Of a stretch of DNA of 64,000 bases, positions 6,909 to 16,104 are shown piece after piece; the stretch's first letter is position 1; every line of letters starts with the position of its first letter. The stretch covers positions 2,149,501-2,213,500 of the forward strand of contig NZ_CP146069.1 of the NCBI RefSeq assembly GCF_037023735.1, written 5' to 3'. A program made the position numbers and the translations under genes. The notes below the pieces were generated by a model, which was not told the DNA's origin, searched no databases, and saw only the letters and a list, made by a program, of their open reading frames with translations. This DNA comes from Roseovarius sp. S88. GTDB taxonomy: Bacteria > Pseudomonadota > Alphaproteobacteria > Rhodobacterales > Rhodobacteraceae.

Positions 6909-8069
6909 ATGTCCGATACAGTCACCAATCTATCTTCTGTGCGCACCAGCGTGGAGCACGCCAATGGCCTGCCCAATGCACATTACATTGATCCGGCTGT
7001 TTTTGAGGAAGAAAAGCACGCCTTGCTCTTTTCTCAGTGGGCAGGTCTTGCCGTGGCGGCTGACGTGCCGGAGCCGGGCGATGCCAAGCCGATCACCTTT
7101 CTGGGCATGCCGCTTTTGCTCTTGCGGGACAAGGACGGGCAGGTTCGGGTATTTCAGAACATCTGCCGCCATCGCGGCATGATCCTGGTCGAAGAGCCGC
7201 GCAAAATCGAGGGGGCGATCCGCTGCCCCTACCATTCGTGGTGTTATTCCACCAAGGGCAAGCTGGTCTCAACCCCACATGTGGGCGGACCCGGCCACAA
7301 CACACATGATGCGATCAAACGCGACGAGCTGGGCCTTCTTGAAGTGCGCAGCCATGTCTGGCGTGACGTGGTTTGGATCAATGCTTCTGGTGATGCGGCA
7401 CCTTTTGAAGAAGTACATGCTGGTCTCATCACCCGCTGGGCGGAATTTGACAAACCGCTGTATCACGGTGGATCAGACAGTAGGTTTGAGCTGAGCGTGA
7501 CGACCAACTGGAAGCTCGCGGTCGAGAACTACTGCGAAAGCTATCACCTGCCTTGGGTACATCCCGGCCTCAACAGCTACTCGCGGCTTGAAGATCACTA
7601 TCACATCGAAAAGCCGGGCGCCTATTCCGGGCAAGGCACCATGGTCTATCGCCAGCTCAAGGGCGATGGCGGTGAGATCTTCCCGGATTTTGAGGGTGTC
7701 GGGGCCAAATGGAATGAACAGGCGGAGTATATCGCGGTTTATCCCAACGTACTTCTGGGCGTGCATCGCGACCATGCCTTCACCATCGTGCTTGAAACCA
7801 AGGGACCAGAGGCCACGGTGGAGCATGTTCATCTCTATTATGCGGCGCCCGAGACTGATGCCAAGTTGCGCGCCAAGAACACGGCACAATGGAAAGAGGT
7901 GTTTGAGGAAGACATCTTTGTGGTCGAGGGCATGCAGCGCGGGCGGCATGCCGATCAGTTCGATGGCGGACGGTTCTCACCCGTGATGGACAGCCCCACG
8001 CATTGCTTCCACGACTGGGTCGCGGGCAAGGTTGAGGCGCATCGGGGTGCCACCAAAGCCGCCGAATGA
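6909..8069 (+). CDS. Rieske [2Fe-2S] ring-hydroxylating/demethylating oxygenase, large subunit
   Basis: A 386-residue oxygenase alpha-subunit-type protein. The Rieske cluster ligands are C-R-H (in NICRHRGM) and C-P-Y-H (in IRCPYHSW), 17 residues apart, near residues 79-101. The mononuclear-iron motif is NWKLAVENYCESYHLPWVH, giving the His-x4-His pair, with the third ligand expected among the late Asp residues. Such proteins oxygenate aromatic rings or N-methyl groups (choline, carnitine, betaine type). The substrate cannot be assigned. ATG 6909 follows TGAGGCTGCCC and is preferred to an upstream GTG at 6846. No ferredoxin or reductase gene is adjacent, so electrons must come from an unlinked partner. 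It overlaps the next small gene by 4 bp. Confidence 0.85.
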   Translation: MSDTVTNLSSVRTSVEHANGLPNAHYIDPAVFEEEKHALLFSQWAGLAVAADVPEPGDAKPITFLGMPLLLLRDKDGQVRVFQNICRHRGMILVEEPRKIEGAIRCPYHSWCYSTKGKLVSTPHVGGPGHNTHDAIKRDELGLLEVRSHVWRDVVWINASGDAAPFEEVHAGLITRWAEFDKPLYHGGSDSRFELSVTTNWKLAVENYCESYHLPWVHPGLNSYSRLEDHYHIEKPGAYSGQGTMVYRQLKGDGGEIFPDFEGVGAKWNEQAEYIAVYPNVLLGVHRDHAFTIVLETKGPEATVEHVHLYYAAPETDAKLRAKNTAQWKEVFEEDIFVVEGMQRGRHADQFDGGRFSPVMDSPTHCFHDWVAGKVEAHRGATKAAE

Positions 8070-8290
8070 GCGAGAGCCTTGACGTGCAGATGATCGCGGC
8101 CCATGAGGCCGGGGATCGCATGGCGCTCATCCGGCTCTACACGCAAGCTGCTGATGCCGCCAATGACGAAAACGCAGCCTGTTTTTACCTGACCCACGCG
8201 TATGTATTCGCGCTGGAAGCGGGGTCGAATGAGGCGGAAAGGTTGAAGGCCCGGCTGGTGGCTGCGGGGCGGGAGCGGTATTTGGACTAA
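8066..8290 (+). CDS. Small hypothetical protein coupled to the Rieske oxygenase
   Basis: A 74-residue protein whose ATG overlaps the oxygenase stop (ATGA), implying translational coupling. It is predicted to be two or three helices (AAHEAGDRMALIRLYTQAADAAN...FYLTHAYVFALEAG) ending in a basic tail, resembling a short TPR/SEL1-like hairpin. There is no signal peptide and there are no cysteines suited to an iron-sulfur cluster, so it is not a ferredoxin. The tight coupling suggests a role linked to the oxygenase. The function is unknown. Confidence 0.75.
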   Translation: MSESLDVQMIAAHEAGDRMALIRLYTQAADAANDENAACFYLTHAYVFALEAGSNEAERLKARLVAAGRERYLD

Positions 8291-8318
8291 TGGCTGCTTT
8301 GAGCCCATAGCAGCCGTT
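8289..8318 (+). terminator. Possible weak terminator hairpin after the oxygenase operon
   Basis: AATGGCTGCT (8289-8298) and AGCAGCCGTT (8309-8318) can form a 10-bp stem with one G-T pair around a 10-nt loop that overlaps the stop codon region. No clear T run follows, so termination would be inefficient or factor-assisted. Confidence 0.35.
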
Positions 8319-8351
8319 GCTTAAGTAGCCTGGTTTCATATACTTTGGCAT

Positions 8352-8669
8352 ATGGAAGTATCGGTAATTTTTGATTGTGAATACGATGGGGATGCTTCAG
8401 GCACCGTCTGGATCGTTGACAGCGAAAAAAACAGAGATTGGTTCCGCCGTCACTACAACGAACTCCAATCTGGCAGCGCGTATTTCTCAAGGGACGAGAG
8501 TGAAACAATTGCGTATCAGCTCTATCAGGTACTTGAGCTTATTGCTGACCATCAACCAGAATGGAAGTCCATCGTAGTTTCTGGGTTGGAAACAGCAGAC
8601 TTGATAGGAGCTGATTATCTTAGAGACTTCGAGATTGAAGCGGTTGAGAGTGGTTTCGTGTTGCGATGA
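8352..8669 (+). CDS. Hypothetical 105-residue protein in a low-GC patch
   Basis: An acidic soluble protein, EVSVIFDCEYDGDASGTVWIVDSEKN at the start and a closing DFEIEAVESGFVLR, with no signal peptide or membrane segment. The coding sequence is visibly less GC-rich than its neighbours and the first ATG has no obvious ribosome site. I do not recognise a family. Its size, acidity and closeness to a SUKH protein gene at 8793-9233 are compatible with an orphan immunity-type protein, but this is only an inference from context. Confidence 0.55.
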   Translation: MEVSVIFDCEYDGDASGTVWIVDSEKNRDWFRRHYNELQSGSAYFSRDESETIAYQLYQVLELIADHQPEWKSIVVSGLETADLIGADYLRDFEIEAVESGFVLR

Positions 8670-8792
8670 AGCGTCTTACAGCCGCGCCAAAACTGCGTCT
8701 TTTAGGTCCCGCAGACCCGCCAATCAGCCCTGATATTGCAACCAAAAGCGTTGGATGACTGCAATGAGCCCAAAGCGCGCTTCAACTCATTG

Positions 8793-9233
8793 TCAAAATT
8801 GCAGTCTGCCTAAGGCATATCCAATAGCGAAATCGTCAAGGTTCTTAGAAATGATCTGATCAACGCCGGGCCCAACCGCATGAACTTCACCATTTCCAGA
8901 TGGGTCGGTATCGAGGAAAAAATAGACCCCCATTCCGTCGTCTGAAATAGGAATAAAATGACGTCTCTCAGTTCCTACTTGTTGCCATTCCCGAAGTTTT
9001 CTGCATTCGTCAACAACCTGTTGCCACATCGGAGGATCGTTTTTAGACCGTTCGATTATCCCGTAAATCTGAAACCCTTTAGCCATAACCGCTCCGAACT
9101 CTTCCAAAAACTCTCGATAAGCTGCTGGGAAAACAACTCCCAAAGTTTCTTGCGCTTCCGCAATCAATGTCGGGCAAACCCCTCCAGAAACTAGGCCTGT
9201 TTCGCATAGCTTGCGAAAGTCTTGTGTCATCAT
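8793..9233 (-). CDS. SUKH / SMI1-KNR4 family protein (possible orphan immunity protein)
   Basis: A 146-residue protein with the SUKH-1 pattern: an N-terminal helix and LGVVFPAAYREFLEEFGAV (residues about 31-49), then FQIYGIIE, an FIPISDDGMGVYFFLDT strand pair with the characteristic D-G-x-G, and GPGVDQIISKNLDDFAIGYALG at the C-terminus. By family knowledge many bacterial SUKH proteins neutralise contact-dependent or polymorphic toxins. No toxin gene is visible nearby, so this would be an orphan. Base composition is lower in GC than the flanks. The start has two in-frame ATGs (9233 and 9230). Confidence 0.8.
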   Translation of the reverse strand: MMTQDFRKLCETGLVSGGVCPTLIAEAQETLGVVFPAAYREFLEEFGAVMAKGFQIYGIIERSKNDPPMWQQVVDECRKLREWQQVGTERRHFIPISDDGMGVYFFLDTDPSGNGEVHAVGPGVDQIISKNLDDFAIGYALGRLQF

Positions 9234-9360
9234 GGCAATGTCAGTTTTCCAAAGTGGTTAGGGGATTCTTTTGTAAACCTTCAAACAAGCTTAAAACATG
9301 TCGTTCTCGACTGAACAACTATCAAGAACTATGGGGCCGCTTTGTCCGCACACCCGGCCT

Positions 9361-10488
9361 TCACCCCTCCAACGCCTGCGCCAAATCCCCCTTCAAATCC
9401 TCGACATCCTCAATCCCCACGGAAAACCGAAGCATCCCTCCCGGCAAGCCTGACTGAGGCTCAATCGTGGGACGGTGCTCAATCAGGCTCTCAACCCCGC
9501 CCAAAGACGTGGCCCGGTGGATGAGCTTCAACCGCCCGGCCACCGCCAGCGCCGCATCAGCCCCGCCCTTGACGATAAACGACATCAGATACCCAAACCC
9601 GCCACACATCTGCCGCTTGGCCAGCGCATGGCCGGGGTGATCGGAAAGACCGGGATACAGCACCTGCTCCACCGCCGCATGGGCATCCAGAAATTCTGCC
9701 AAAGCCTGCGCATTGGCACTCATCCGTTCCATCCGCAGTGGCAGTGTGCGCATGCCGCGCAGGGTCAGCCAGGCTTCAAACGGGCCCATGATCGCCCCGG
9801 CCTGCAATCGGTCGGTCTTAATATCCGCCCACAGGTCATTCTCAGCGTCGCGGCAGGATAAAACCCCGCCCACCACATCGGAATGACCATTGATGGCCTT
9901 CGTGGTCGAGTGCATCGAGATATCGGCACCAAACGCCAAAGCCTGCGTCAGCACCGGGCTGGCGGCCGTTCCATCCACCACCAGCTTTGCCCCTGCCCCA
10001 TGTGCCAGCGCAGCGGCCTGTGCGATATCGGTGATCTTCAGCCACGGGTTCGACGGCACCTCAATCCAGACCAAATCGGCAGGTGTGGCGCAGACTTGTG
10101 TCAGCACCTCAGGATCAGAGGCGTCTATCCGGTCCAAAGCAATACCGCGTCGCGCCGCGAACGCCTCGGCAAAGGTAGTCACGCCGTGGTAGATGCCTGA
10201 TTGCAGCACAATCCGCCCACCATCGCGCACGGTGCGCAGCACCGACGCAGCGGCGGCCATGCCAGAAGGGAACAAGAGTGTGTCCGCTGCGCCCTCTAAC
10301 TGGCGCAAGACGTCCTCAGACGCGCGCACCGTATCATTGTGATCGCGCGCATAGGAATTTGCTGCATTCAACAGCGCATACTCCGGATCGCGCAAAAACG
10401 TTGTCGCCGGGTGGATGCCCGGCACAAGACCTGCCGTGGCCTTATCCGTGGCCCCGGCCCCACGGGCTGCAATCGTGGCGGGTTTCAT
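9361..10488 (-). CDS. PLP-dependent trans-sulfuration family enzyme (cystathionine gamma-synthase/beta-lyase-like)
   Basis: A Cys/Met metabolism PLP enzyme of about 375 residues. The PLP-lysine motif is SMHSTTKAINGHSDVVGG, where family members usually have SxTKYxxGHSD; the Tyr is replaced by Ala. A closing RFSVGIEDVEDLKGDLAQAL is typical. Which reaction it runs (gamma-synthase, beta-lyase, gamma-lyase) cannot be told by eye. The frame allows ATG 10503, which would overlap the upstream stop as ATGA. The second ATG at 10488 has AGGGAGAGA correctly spaced before it, so I place the start there. It is the last gene of a tightly coupled three-gene operon with a racemase-like protein and anmK. The pairing with a racemase suggests amino-acid salvage rather than the main methionine pathway. 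Confidence 0.85.
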   Translation of the reverse strand: MKPATIAARGAGATDKATAGLVPGIHPATTFLRDPEYALLNAANSYARDHNDTVRASEDVLRQLEGAADTLLFPSGMAAAASVLRTVRDGGRIVLQSGIYHGVTTFAEAFAARRGIALDRIDASDPEVLTQVCATPADLVWIEVPSNPWLKITDIAQAAALAHGAGAKLVVDGTAASPVLTQALAFGADISMHSTTKAINGHSDVVGGVLSCRDAENDLWADIKTDRLQAGAIMGPFEAWLTLRGMRTLPLRMERMSANAQALAEFLDAHAAVEQVLYPGLSDHPGHALAKRQMCGGFGYLMSFIVKGGADAALAVAGRLKLIHRATSLGGVESLIEHRPTIEPQSGLPGGMLRFSVGIEDVEDLKGDLAQALEG

Positions 10489-10499
10489 GTCTCTCTCCC

Positions 10500-11234
10500 T
10501 CATGCCAGCCCTTTTTGGAACAACCGCCCCGGCCCCCAGCCGTTGGCGTCAATCTCTGCCACCCGTAGCAAATGCCACAAAAGTGCCTGATTGGAACTTA
10601 TGACCGGCACGCCAGTTTCAGCTTCCAATGTGTCGATGATCCCATAGGTGCGCAAATTGGTGCAGGAGGCAAAGACCGCATCGGCCTTATGGTTCTGCAG
10701 TGCCTCAAGAATTGCGGTCTTGGTCGAGGTCTCGCTGATCCGGGCCACATTGGGGTCGATCTCTTCGCCAAAGCTGGTCTCATGCACGACCGCGATCCCG
10801 CGCGCCTCCAGAAACTGCCGCATCGGGCTGGCCACCTGGCTGGTGTAAGGCGTGATCATGATGATCCGCTTGGCGCTGAGCGCCTGCAAACCCGCCAGCA
10901 CGCCGCTGATCGGATTTGTGACCGGAAGGCCCGGGCGCACGGCATGCACCTGCTCTGTCACCGCATCAGGCCCGATCAAGACAGAGGCCGAGGTGCAGCC
11001 ATAGCCAATCGCCTCAACCGTATCCGGCAAAAGCGACACTGACGCGGCCACGCGCGCCTGCATATCCATCAGCGACTGGGGTGTCACGGAAGGCGCGGAG
11101 TAGATGCGCGTATGATACAGCCCCACATCGCGGCCCTGTAATGTCTGACGCGCCTCAACCTCCAGCGTTTCATCGGTGCTCAAGACCACCAGGCCAAGAC
11201 GTCGGGCCATGCCGTGATCCAATTCATATGTCAT
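10500..11234 (-). CDS. Asp/Glu racemase superfamily protein (maleate isomerase / arylmalonate decarboxylase-like)
   Basis: A 244-residue protein with the two-cysteine architecture of the Asp/Glu/hydantoin racemase superfamily: GYGCTSAS near residue 99 and FASCTNLRT near residue 193. The length and IGYGCTSAS context resemble the maleate isomerase/AMDase/EutA branch rather than glutamate racemase MurI. Members either racemise an alpha-carbon, isomerise maleate or decarboxylate malonates; the substrate is unassigned. It overlaps anmK by 4 bp at its start and its stop overlaps the first possible ATG of the PLP enzyme, so the three are translationally coupled. Confidence 0.8.
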   Translation of the reverse strand: MTYELDHGMARRLGLVVLSTDETLEVEARQTLQGRDVGLYHTRIYSAPSVTPQSLMDMQARVAASVSLLPDTVEAIGYGCTSASVLIGPDAVTEQVHAVRPGLPVTNPISGVLAGLQALSAKRIIMITPYTSQVASPMRQFLEARGIAVVHETSFGEEIDPNVARISETSTKTAILEALQNHKADAVFASCTNLRTYGIIDTLEAETGVPVISSNQALLWHLLRVAEIDANGWGPGRLFQKGLA

Positions 11235-12349
11235 GGTGCCTCTCCTCTGGGCCAGCTAAGTGTACCGCCTGCAACAGCGGCCCCAACCCCGGTTGTGCTG
11301 GGACAAGACGTAGGCAATCCGCGCAGCACGCGCACGGCCAAATGTGCAAAGGCTTGCGCCTCCAGCATATCGCCATCAAGCCCGACCGCCTCTACCGGGT
11401 CAACTTTTGCGTCCAAAGCGGCGCGCAGCATCGCCATCATCACCGGGTTCTTGCGCCCGCCACCACAGACCAACACGCGCTCTGGCGGGGTTGGACAATG
11501 CTCCATACCCTGCAGCACCGCTGCCGCAGCCATGCCCGTGAGTGTCGCCACCGCATCGGCATCGCTCAGCTCACGCACCAGACCGATCATGTCGGCAAAG
11601 GCATCCCGGTCGAGCGACTTGGGCGGAATTTTCCGGAAATAGATGTCTTCAAGAAACAGCTCTAGCGCGCCTTGAGCCACAGTCCCTTGCAGCGCAAGTT
11701 TCCCATCGCGATCAAACGGCTCACTACGCCGGTCCATCATCACATCATTGATCGGCGCATTCGCCGGACCCGTGTCAAAGGCCAGCAGCGCGCCCTCCTC
11801 TTCGGGTTTGTCCTTTGTCGGATCAATCCAGGTGAGGTTGCCCACGCCCCCCAGATTGAGAAAGGCCAAAGGCCGCTCGGCCTGCATCCATTTGGCACAG
11901 GCGAAATGGAAAAACGGCGCAAGTGGCGCGCCCTCCCCGCCCAGTTCCACATCGGCACTGCGAAAATCCCAAACGACCGGCAGGTTGAGCGCCTCGGCCA
12001 AAGCTGCGCCATCGCCCATCTGATGCGTGCCACGCCCCTTTGGCTCATGCGCCAATGTCTGACCGTGAAAGCCAACGATCTCGGCCCCCTCAAAGCCTGA
12101 GAGCACGTCGAGATGCGCCTGTTGCACCATCGGCAATGCCTCTTGTCCCACCTCGCCGGGCCATTTGCCCAATGCGTCGCGCAACACTTCTTCCTCAGCA
12201 CGGGAATAGCCGCGATAGGCCGTCTCGCCAAAGCCGAAAATCACCTCGCCATCGGTCTGAACCATGGCCGCGTCCACCCCGTCCAACGAGGTGCCCGACA
12301 TCGCCCCCAAGGCCCAAACCGGGCCCGCTTTGATCCGGGCCTTCAACAT
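11231..12349 (-). CDS. anmK: Anhydro-N-acetylmuramic acid kinase
   Basis: A 372-residue kinase. The diagnostic N-terminal phosphate motif is [12 protein letters not shown] (residues about 15-26). FLNLGGVGN occurs mid-protein, with [12 protein letters not shown] and [12 protein letters not shown] further on, all typical of AnmK. By family knowledge it cleaves and phosphorylates 1,6-anhydro-MurNAc to MurNAc-6-phosphate in cytoplasmic peptidoglycan recycling. It is divergent from tyrS across 63 bp that must hold both promoters, an arrangement common in Rhodobacteraceae. It heads the coupled operon with the racemase-like and PLP genes, which is less usual and hints at recycling of cell-wall or D-amino-acid-derived material. 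Confidence 0.93.
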   Translation of the reverse strand: MLKARIKAGPVWALGAMSGTSLDGVDAAMVQTDGEVIFGFGETAYRGYSRAEEEVLRDALGKWPGEVGQEALPMVQQAHLDVLSGFEGAEIVGFHGQTLAHEPKGRGTHQMGDGAALAEALNLPVVWDFRSADVELGGEGAPLAPFFHFACAKWMQAERPLAFLNLGGVGNLTWIDPTKDKPEEEGALLAFDTGPANAPINDVMMDRRSEPFDRDGKLALQGTVAQGALELFLEDIYFRKIPPKSLDRDAFADMIGLVRELSDADAVATLTGMAAAAVLQGMEHCPTPPERVLVCGGGRKNPVMMAMLRAALDAKVDPVEAVGLDGDMLEAQAFAHLAVRVLRGLPTSCPSTTGVGAAVAGGTLSWPRGEAP

Positions 12350-12412
12350 GGCCTTTTCCTTCGTTCAAACCGCCCCTATACATGCCGCGCAAAGACACCC
12401 GGGACAAGCGAT

Positions 12413-13666
12413 ATGACCACCCAACCGAAATCAGATTTCCTGCGCGTGATGATCGAGCGCGGCTTTATGGCCGATTGCACTGATCTTGCGGCGCTTGACG
12501 CGGCTCTGATCAAAGGCGTGGTCCCGGCCTATATCGGCTTTGATGCCACCGCGAAATCGCTGCATGTGGGCTCGCTCATTCAAATCATGATGCTGCGCTG
12601 GCTGCAAAAGACCGGACACAAGCCGATTACGCTGATGGGCGGGGGCACGACAAAGGTGGGCGACCCGAGTTTTCGCGCCGATGAACGCCCCCTGCTCGAT
12701 GATGCGGCCATTCAGGCCAATATTGATGGCATTCAGAAGGTGTTTGCCGCCTATGTGAATTACGGTGACCGGGCCACCGATGCCGTTATGCTCAACAATG
12801 ATGAATGGTTGAGCGGTCTGAAATACATCGAATTTCTGCGCGACATTGGCCGGCATTTCTCGGTCAACCGCATGCTGGCCTTTGAGTCGGTAAAATCGCG
12901 TCTGGACCGGGAACAAAGCCTCAGCTTTCTCGAATTCAACTACATGATCCTGCAGGCCTATGACTTCATGGAGCTGAACCGCCGCTATGGCTGTCTCCTG
13001 CAGATGGGCGGTTCGGATCAGTGGGGCAATATCGTGAACGGCATCGACCTGACGCGGCGTGTCCTTGATCACGAGGTTTACGGCCTCACGTCACCGCTGC
13101 TGGAAACCGCCGATGGCCGCAAGATGGGCAAAAGCCAGGATGGCGCTGTCTGGCTCAATGCCGACATGTGCGCGCCCTACACGTTCTGGCAATTCTGGCG
13201 CAACACGATGGATGCCGATGTGGGGCGCTTCCTGAAGCTTTACACCGAATTGCCAGTGGATGAATGCGACCGCCTCGGCGCACTCGCCGGATCAGAGATC
13301 AACGCGGCCAAGATCATTCTGGCCAATGAGGTCACAACGCTTTTGCATGGGGCTGATGCCGCGCAGGCCGCAGAAACCACAGCACGCGAGGTCTTTGAGA
13401 AAGGCGGCGTTGGGGATGATTTGCCAACACTTGAACTGTCTGCGTCGGATATCGGTGACGGCGTGTCCATCGTGCAGCTAATCGTGAAATGCGGCCTTGC
13501 CAAATCCGGCAAGGATGCCAAGCGATTGATTGCGGAAAATGGGGCCAAACTTGACGATGCCCCGCTCACCGATGCTGGTCTGATGATCGATGCAAATGCC
13601 CTCTCCTCACCGATCAAGCTTTCGGCCGGAAAAAAACGGCATGCGCTGGTGAAGCTCGTCGACTGA
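12413..13666 (+). CDS. tyrS: Tyrosyl-tRNA synthetase
   Basis: A 417-residue class I aminoacyl-tRNA synthetase charging tRNA-Tyr. The HIGH motif is HVGS near residue 52 (KSLHVGSL). The KMSKS motif is KMGKS near residue 238. The tyrosine-binding GSDQWGNI is clear. The C-terminal S4 RNA-binding domain starts about residue 345 ([23 protein letters not shown]). The frame is open upstream to 12113, but that runs antisense through anmK; ATG 12413 gives the family's normal N-terminus ([17 protein letters not shown]). Confidence 0.96.
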   Translation: MTTQPKSDFLRVMIERGFMADCTDLAALDAALIKGVVPAYIGFDATAKSLHVGSLIQIMMLRWLQKTGHKPITLMGGGTTKVGDPSFRADERPLLDDAAIQANIDGIQKVFAAYVNYGDRATDAVMLNNDEWLSGLKYIEFLRDIGRHFSVNRMLAFESVKSRLDREQSLSFLEFNYMILQAYDFMELNRRYGCLLQMGGSDQWGNIVNGIDLTRRVLDHEVYGLTSPLLETADGRKMGKSQDGAVWLNADMCAPYTFWQFWRNTMDADVGRFLKLYTELPVDECDRLGALAGSEINAAKIILANEVTTLLHGADAAQAAETTAREVFEKGGVGDDLPTLELSASDIGDGVSIVQLIVKCGLAKSGKDAKRLIAENGAKLDDAPLTDAGLMIDANALSSPIKLSAGKKRHALVKLVD

Positions 13667-13753
13667 TCGGAATTTGCGGATAACGCGGCCTGTCACAAAA
13701 CTTTCGCAGAACATCGATTGCATCATGGCTCATATATCGATAATTCCCGATGC

Positions 13754-14086
13754 ATGGATACATCTACCGCCCTTTCCGCCCTGCAGGCGCTCTCGCATGA
13801 GACCCGGCTTGAGGTGTTTCGCCTGTTGATGCGGGCCGGGCCCGAAGGGCTTGCCGCGGGTGACATCGCGACAACCTGCGGCGTGCGGCAGAACACCATG
13901 TCATCGCATCTGTCGATCCTTACGCAGGCAGGTCTGATCGTTTCGGAACGCGACGGGCGCACCATTCTGTACCGAGCCAATGTAGGGGGTATTCAAAACC
14001 TTCTGGGTTTTCTGATCGAGGATTGCTGCGGTGGAAATCCTGCTGAATGCCAACCCCTGATCCAACAACTTGCCTGCCCATGCTGA
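13754..14086 (+). CDS. arsR: ArsR-family arsenic-responsive repressor
   Basis: A 110-residue winged-helix repressor. LSHETRLEVFRLLMRAGPEGLAAGDIA leads into the recognition region CGVRQNTMSSHLSILTQAGLIVSERDGRTILYRA. The C-terminus is Cys-rich (DCCGGNPAECQP...LACPC) and may provide the arsenite-binding site. ATG 13754 gives the family's normal length; an upstream GTG at 13718 lies in the promoter region, which has AT-rich repeats of ATCGAT/CCGATGCAT type that could be its operator. It is first gene of the ars operon and sits 10 bp before arsC. By family knowledge it represses the operon until As(III) binds. Confidence 0.9.
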   Translation: MDTSTALSALQALSHETRLEVFRLLMRAGPEGLAAGDIATTCGVRQNTMSSHLSILTQAGLIVSERDGRTILYRANVGGIQNLLGFLIEDCCGGNPAECQPLIQQLACPC

Positions 14087-14096
14087 GGACCATGCC

Positions 14097-14627
14097 ATGT
14101 CGTCAAGTTCATCCGAATTGAAAAACGTCCTGTTTCTCTGCACCGGAAACTCCGCTCGCTCACTCATCGCCGAAGCGGTCATGCAGCGCGAGGGCTTGGG
14201 ACGGTTCAACGCCTATTCCGCCGGGTCACAGCCCACTGGCGCGCCAAACCCGCACGCCATCGCCGTGCTGGAACAGCTCAACCACGACACCAGCGGCTTA
14301 CGCTCCAAAAGCTGGGATGAGTTTTCCGGACCCGACGCCCCGAACATGGATTTCGTCTTCACCGTTTGTGACAACGCTGCCAATGAGACCTGCCCGTTCT
14401 GGCCGGGACAACCCATCAGCGCGCATTGGGGTCTGCCCGACCCCGCCGCAGTCACCGGCTCTGATGCCGAAATTGGCCTGGCCTTTCACGACACCTACCG
14501 CATGCTGCGCAACCGCATTTCCATCTTTGTGAACCTGCCGTTCTCGCAACTGGACGGGCTGACGCTCAAGAAAGAACTCGACGCCATTGGCGCGCACAAA
14601 GACCAAAAGGATCCTGAACCCACATGA
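14097..14627 (+). CDS. arsC: Arsenate reductase, low-molecular-weight tyrosine phosphatase type
   Basis: A 176-residue thioredoxin-coupled-type ArsC or LMW-PTP homologue. The phosphate-loop motif CTGNSARS (C-x5-R) is near residue 16, and the general-acid loop is LPDPAAVTG near residue 120 (DP motif). By family knowledge it reduces arsenate to arsenite in the cytosol. The start at 14097 is behind GAGGACCATGCC; an earlier in-frame ATG at 14070 lies within arsR. Its stop overlaps the aquaporin ATG (ATGA). Position between a repressor and arsH makes the arsenate role more likely than protein dephosphorylation. Confidence 0.88.
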   Translation: MSSSSSELKNVLFLCTGNSARSLIAEAVMQREGLGRFNAYSAGSQPTGAPNPHAIAVLEQLNHDTSGLRSKSWDEFSGPDAPNMDFVFTVCDNAANETCPFWPGQPISAHWGLPDPAAVTGSDAEIGLAFHDTYRMLRNRISIFVNLPFSQLDGLTLKKELDAIGAHKDQKDPEPT

Positions 14628-15301
14628 CGTTTGACTTACCACGTCGCCTCACGGCGGAATTTCTGGGTACGCTCTTGCTGGTCTGCACCGTGGTCGGCTC
14701 GGGCATTATGGCCGAGACGCTGACGGAAGATGTCGCCGTGGCCTTGTTGGGCAATGCGATCCCGACCGGGGCCATCCTGTTCGTGCTGATCACCATTCTG
14801 GGGCCAATCTCCGGCGCGCATTTCAACCCGGCCGTGACCTTTGCCTTCCTGCTCCGGCGAGAGATTTCCGGGAGCGACGCGATGGCGTTCATGGTGGTGC
14901 AGGTCGCAGGCGGTGTCCTTGGCACGGTCATCGCTCATGGCATGTTCGCCCTGGACCTGTTCCAAGCGTCGACAACCGTACGCACAGGCGGCGCGCAGTG
15001 GTTTGCCGAGGTTGTGGCCACCTTTGGCTTGGTCGGTGTGATCCTGGGCGGGTTGCGGTTCAAGGCAGAGGCCGTGCCCATGTTGGTGGGCCTTTATATC
15101 ACCGCGGCCTACTGGTTCACCGCGTCGACCTCATTTGCCAATCCGGCCGTAGCCATTTCTCGGGCGTTCACGGACACATTTTCCGGCATCAGGCCGGCGG
15201 ACCTGCCCGGCTTTATCACTGCTGAAATCATCGGGGCGGCCATTGCCGTGGCCCTCTTTGGTTGGCTTTTGAAGGCCACACCCTATGTGGAACGCGCATG
15301 A
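14624..15301 (+). CDS. aqpS: Aquaglyceroporin-like channel (MIP family), probable arsenite channel
   Basis: A 225-residue MIP channel with six predicted membrane helices and both pore loops: HFNPAVTF near residue 66 and FANPAVAI near residue 173. By family knowledge it conducts water or small neutral solutes; in Sinorhizobium an aquaglyceroporin (AqpS) replaces an arsenite pump in an ars operon and lets As(OH)3 leave down its gradient. The gene here sits in the same type of operon and no ArsB/Acr3 pump gene is present, so arsenite efflux is the likely role. ATGA overlaps at both ends imply coupling with arsC and arsH. Confidence 0.85.
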   Translation: MTFDLPRRLTAEFLGTLLLVCTVVGSGIMAETLTEDVAVALLGNAIPTGAILFVLITILGPISGAHFNPAVTFAFLLRREISGSDAMAFMVVQVAGGVLGTVIAHGMFALDLFQASTTVRTGGAQWFAEVVATFGLVGVILGGLRFKAEAVPMLVGLYITAAYWFTASTSFANPAVAISRAFTDTFSGIRPADLPGFITAEIIGAAIAVALFGWLLKATPYVERA

Positions 15302-16014
15302 GCGAATGCCCAAACCTTGCGCCGGATGCGCTGCACCGCGTGAAGGATGCGCGCCTTTTTCCAACAGAAAGACCGACGCATCCACCGCGCATCCTCCTGC
15401 TCTACGGCAGCCTGCGAGAGCATTCTTATTCAAGGTTTCTCAGCGAAGAGGCCGCTCGGCTGTTGACCCATCTGGGCGCGGACACAAAGTCATTTGATCC
15501 GCAAGGCCTACCCTTGCCCGATGATGCAGAGGTCACCCATCCCAAGGTCGCCGAGCTGCGTGAGTTGGTCATGTGGTCGGAAGGCATGGTCTGGGTCAGC
15601 CCTGAGCGCCACGGGGCGATGACCGGCGTGATGAAATCGATGATCGACTGGATCCCGCTGGCTCCGATTGGCGGCATTCGCCCCACACAAGGCAAGACAC
15701 TCGCGCTGGCGCAGGTCTGCGGCGGGTCGCAAAGCTTTAACGCGGTCAACCAGATGCGCATCCTGGGGCGCTGGATGCGGATGCTGACCATTCCCAACCA
15801 GTCTTCGGTGCCCAAAGCCTGGGATGAGTTCGACAAACACGGCCGCATGAAGCCGGGCCCCTACTACAACCGCATCGTGGATGTGATGGAAGAGCTGATG
15901 AAGTACACGCTGTTGACCCGTGCGCAGTCTGAGTATCTTACGGATCGGTATTCCGAGCGGGTGGAAAGCCTTGAAACGTTGTCGAAACGGGTGAATGCAC
16001 CGAAGGCGATTTGA
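15298..16014 (+). CDS. arsH: ArsH, NADPH-dependent FMN reductase of the arsenic operon
   Basis: A 238-residue flavoprotein of the ArsH type. Flavodoxin-like phosphate loop [13 protein letters not shown] near residue 36, then [23 protein letters not shown] and the characteristic [31 protein letters not shown]. By family knowledge ArsH oxidises trivalent organoarsenicals or acts as a quinone/FMN reductase. The ATG at 15298 overlaps the aquaporin stop (ATGA), so the upstream in-frame start at 15262 is rejected. It is the last gene of the ars operon. Confidence 0.92.
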   Translation: MSECPNLAPDALHRVKDARLFPTERPTHPPRILLLYGSLREHSYSRFLSEEAARLLTHLGADTKSFDPQGLPLPDDAEVTHPKVAELRELVMWSEGMVWVSPERHGAMTGVMKSMIDWIPLAPIGGIRPTQGKTLALAQVCGGSQSFNAVNQMRILGRWMRMLTIPNQSSVPKAWDEFDKHGRMKPGPYYNRIVDVMEELMKYTLLTRAQSEYLTDRYSERVESLETLSKRVNAPKAI

Positions 16015-16104
16015 GGGTGGTTTGTTTTTGCGGAATTTCTGTTTTGAGTCCTTCAAAGACATTCGTTCACCTCGCCAAGGGCACGGAATCGAGGGGCGCA
16101 GCCC

